From Euryarchaeota archaeon UBA39 (GTDB taxonomy: Archaea > Thermoplasmatota > Poseidoniia > Poseidoniales > Thalassarchaeaceae), in assembly GCA_002503045.1 (NCBI GenBank), contig DAQW01000143.1, positions 2,800 to 10,363 of the forward strand: DNA of 7,564 nucleotides, read 5' to 3'. The position numbers and the translations under genes are program-made. Within the stretch, counting starts at the first letter, position 1, and each line of letters starts with the position of its first letter. Below are positions 6,286-7,564 of this stretch, piece by piece. The notes under the pieces were generated by a model. The model saw nothing but the letters and a program-made list of their open reading frames with translations. It was not told the DNA's origin and did not search any database.

Positions 6286-6370
6286 ATTACTGGGGAGCAA
6301 TTGCTGAGAGGTCACTTTAGGTGGCGACCCATTGACCTGATTCGGTTAATGCCGACGGAGGGAGAGAAAT
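6286..6370 (+). promoter_or_regulatory. TPP riboswitch (THI element)
   Basis: The classical thiamine-pyrophosphate aptamer core is present in order: GGGGAGC (6292-6298), GCTGAGAG (6303-6310), GACCC (6326-6330), ACCTGA (6335-6340), TCGG-TTAATG-CCGA forming P5 (6342-6355), then GGAGGGA (6357-6363). An extra 5-bp hairpin, GTCAC/GTGGC (6311-6325), sits between the J3/2 segment and the P2 3' strand. P4 pairs CCT (6336-6338) with AGG (6359-6361), which is part of the Shine-Dalgarno sequence of the symporter gene. A possible P1 pairs ATTACT (6286-6291) with AGAAAT (6365-6370) with one A-A mismatch and covers the first two bases of the ATG. This geometry indicates that TPP binding blocks translation initiation. 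No terminator hairpin lies between aptamer and gene. Confidence 0.95.
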
Positions 6371-7564
6371 GAACACAAATATTGCATACCTACTAATGAT
6401 TGCTACGCTGGGTTTCTTTGGATATATTGGCTTCCAAGCAGTCAGGGATAAAGAAATCGAACAAGATGAATTTTTGTCTGCTCGTGGTACTCAGAATTGG
6501 CTTAAAATTGGACTAAGTCTATTCGCTTCTGGAATGGGGATATGGATTTTATTTGGGCCTTCAGAAGTAGGTTATTGGGGAGGGTTTTGGGATGTTGTTG
6601 GATATGCTATTTCTGCAGCAACTCCCTTTCTCTTATTGGCTTATGTAGGCCCTATGATTCGAAGAAGATTGCCTAATGGGGTTACTCTAGCAGATTATGT
6701 TCGAATGAGAATCGGACGTCCGATGCAAATTTACGTAGGAATAATTTCTGTAATTTACATGTTCACATTTCTCTTCGCGGAATTTACTGCTATTGGAAAA
6801 GCAATGTTCGTACTTTCAGATATGGATCCACTTTTTCCCATGGTCGCCGTAGGTTTAGTTACTGCCGCATATGTTGGGTATGGTGGATTGCCTGCTTCTC
6901 TTCGAACTGATAATATTCAGGCTTGGGTTGTAATTTGGCTGGTTATATCATTACTACTCATTTTATTCACAGGCGATATTGGTTCATTTATTTCAGATGC
7001 TAAAGCATACAACCCCGAAGGAGCAGAAAATTGGAGCATCGGAAGTATGTCTTACATGGAGTCATTTTCATCTGGATTGGCCCTTGTGATTGCAATCACT
7101 GCTGCTGAAATGTTTTCTCAAGGTAATTGGCAAAGGACATGGGCATCTGAAGATGATGGAGCATTAAGGAAGGGTTCTCTTTTAGCTGCATCACTAGTAT
7201 TGCCATTAGTTTTCATTATGGGGGTAATAGGAACAGTAGTTGCTGCGCGAGGGACCGCAGCGGATCCATCAGCAGCATTTTTCATTCTTTTAGAAGATGT
7301 TCACGTACTCGTAATATCTGGATTTATTATTCTTGGTATTGCTTTGGTTTGTTCAAGTGTAGATACTTTACAGAATGCAATTACTGCATCTATCTCTAGA
7401 GATCTATCTGATGGAAAGATGGATCTTAGTCAGGTTAGAATTGTGACGATTACTATGATTCCTCTGGCTATTTATTTGGCAACAGGACCCACTATTGTAA
7501 ATTTTACATTTGATGCGTCAAGTGTTTTTGGGATATTCCTTTTTGCTGATTTGTTAGCAGCTGC
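6369..7564 (+). CDS. Sodium:solute symporter (SSS family), probable thiamine or thiamine-precursor importer (3' partial)
   Basis: The first 398 residues of a polytopic membrane protein are visible; the frame is open to the window end, and SSS proteins are usually longer (about 450-600 residues). Many hydrophobic helices are present. Family signatures are Y-G-G-L-P-A-S-L-R-T-D-N-I-Q (171-184), matching the SSS G-G-x-x-A-x-x-x-T-D-x-x-Q pattern, N-W-Q-R-T-W (253-258), and C-S-S-V-D-T-L-Q-N-A-I-T (328-339). The serine pair 329/330 corresponds to the helix contributing to the Na2 sodium site in characterised SSS transporters. The start ATG at 6369 has GGAGG at 6357-6361, embedded in the TPP aptamer. 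Because it is the first gene behind a TPP riboswitch, the cargo is most likely thiamine or a pyrimidine precursor such as HMP. In SAR11 bacteria an SSS gene (thiV) under a TPP riboswitch has been proposed to import HMP. The cargo here is inferred from regulation alone. Confidence 0.88.
   Translation, partial: MNTNIAYLLMIATLGFFGYIGFQAVRDKEIEQDEFLSARGTQNWLKIGLSLFASGMGIWILFGPSEVGYWGGFWDVVGYAISAATPFLLLAYVGPMIRRRLPNGVTLADYVRMRIGRPMQIYVGIISVIYMFTFLFAEFTAIGKAMFVLSDMDPLFPMVAVGLVTAAYVGYGGLPASLRTDNIQAWVVIWLVISLLLILFTGDIGSFISDAKAYNPEGAENWSIGSMSYMESFSSGLALVIAITAAEMFSQGNWQRTWASEDDGALRKGSLLAASLVLPLVFIMGVIGTVVAARGTAADPSAAFFILLEDVHVLVISGFIILGIALVCSSVDTLQNAITASISRDLSDGKMDLSQVRIVTITMIPLAIYLATGPTIVNFTFDASSVFGIFLFADLLAA

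Overview
The window reads as a piece of an archaeal chromosome, most likely a Thermoplasmatota-type euryarchaeon such as marine group II (Poseidoniales). This is inferred, not proven. The reasons are an archaeal-style Cbf5 with a C-terminal PUA domain, an archaeal-type cytidylate kinase, an archaeal DUF106 (EMC3/TMCO1-like) membrane protein, a tRNA-His with encoded G-1 and CCA, AT-rich coding DNA, a large CARDB-type surface protein, and a TPP riboswitch (among archaea known mainly from Thermoplasmata relatives).

Left part, + strand (1-2768): the 3' end of a gene with a Glu-rich repeat tail and zinc ribbon, then a tight cluster of a DUF106 Oxa1-superfamily membrane protein, cytidylate kinase (cmk) and the pseudouridine synthase Cbf5/TruB. 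The gaps inside the cluster are 9 and 14 bp, so it is probably one operon serving membrane-protein biogenesis, pyrimidine nucleotide supply and RNA modification. This association recurs next to secY/adk/ribosomal genes in archaea.

Middle (2769-5481): a 185-bp convergent gap holds a possible frameshifted small reading frame on the minus strand. An 808-residue secreted, C-terminally anchored surface protein follows on the minus strand. Its start codon directly abuts a 6-bp inverted repeat, and about 100 bp of divergent spacer leads to tRNA-His.

Right part (5482-7564): tRNA-His (+); a MazG-like all-alpha NTP pyrophosphohydrolase (-); a small one-helix membrane protein (-); and a divergent AT-rich promoter. 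From that promoter a classical TPP (THI-element) riboswitch leads into a sodium:solute symporter (SSS family) gene that runs off the window. The riboswitch makes thiamine, or a precursor such as HMP, the likely cargo of this symporter. Its aptamer appears to bury both the Shine-Dalgarno sequence (P4) and part of the AUG (P1), which points to translational OFF control by TPP. This is the most informative system in the window. No IS element, CRISPR array or clear mobile-element boundary was seen, and no gene-free stretch exceeds 300 bases.
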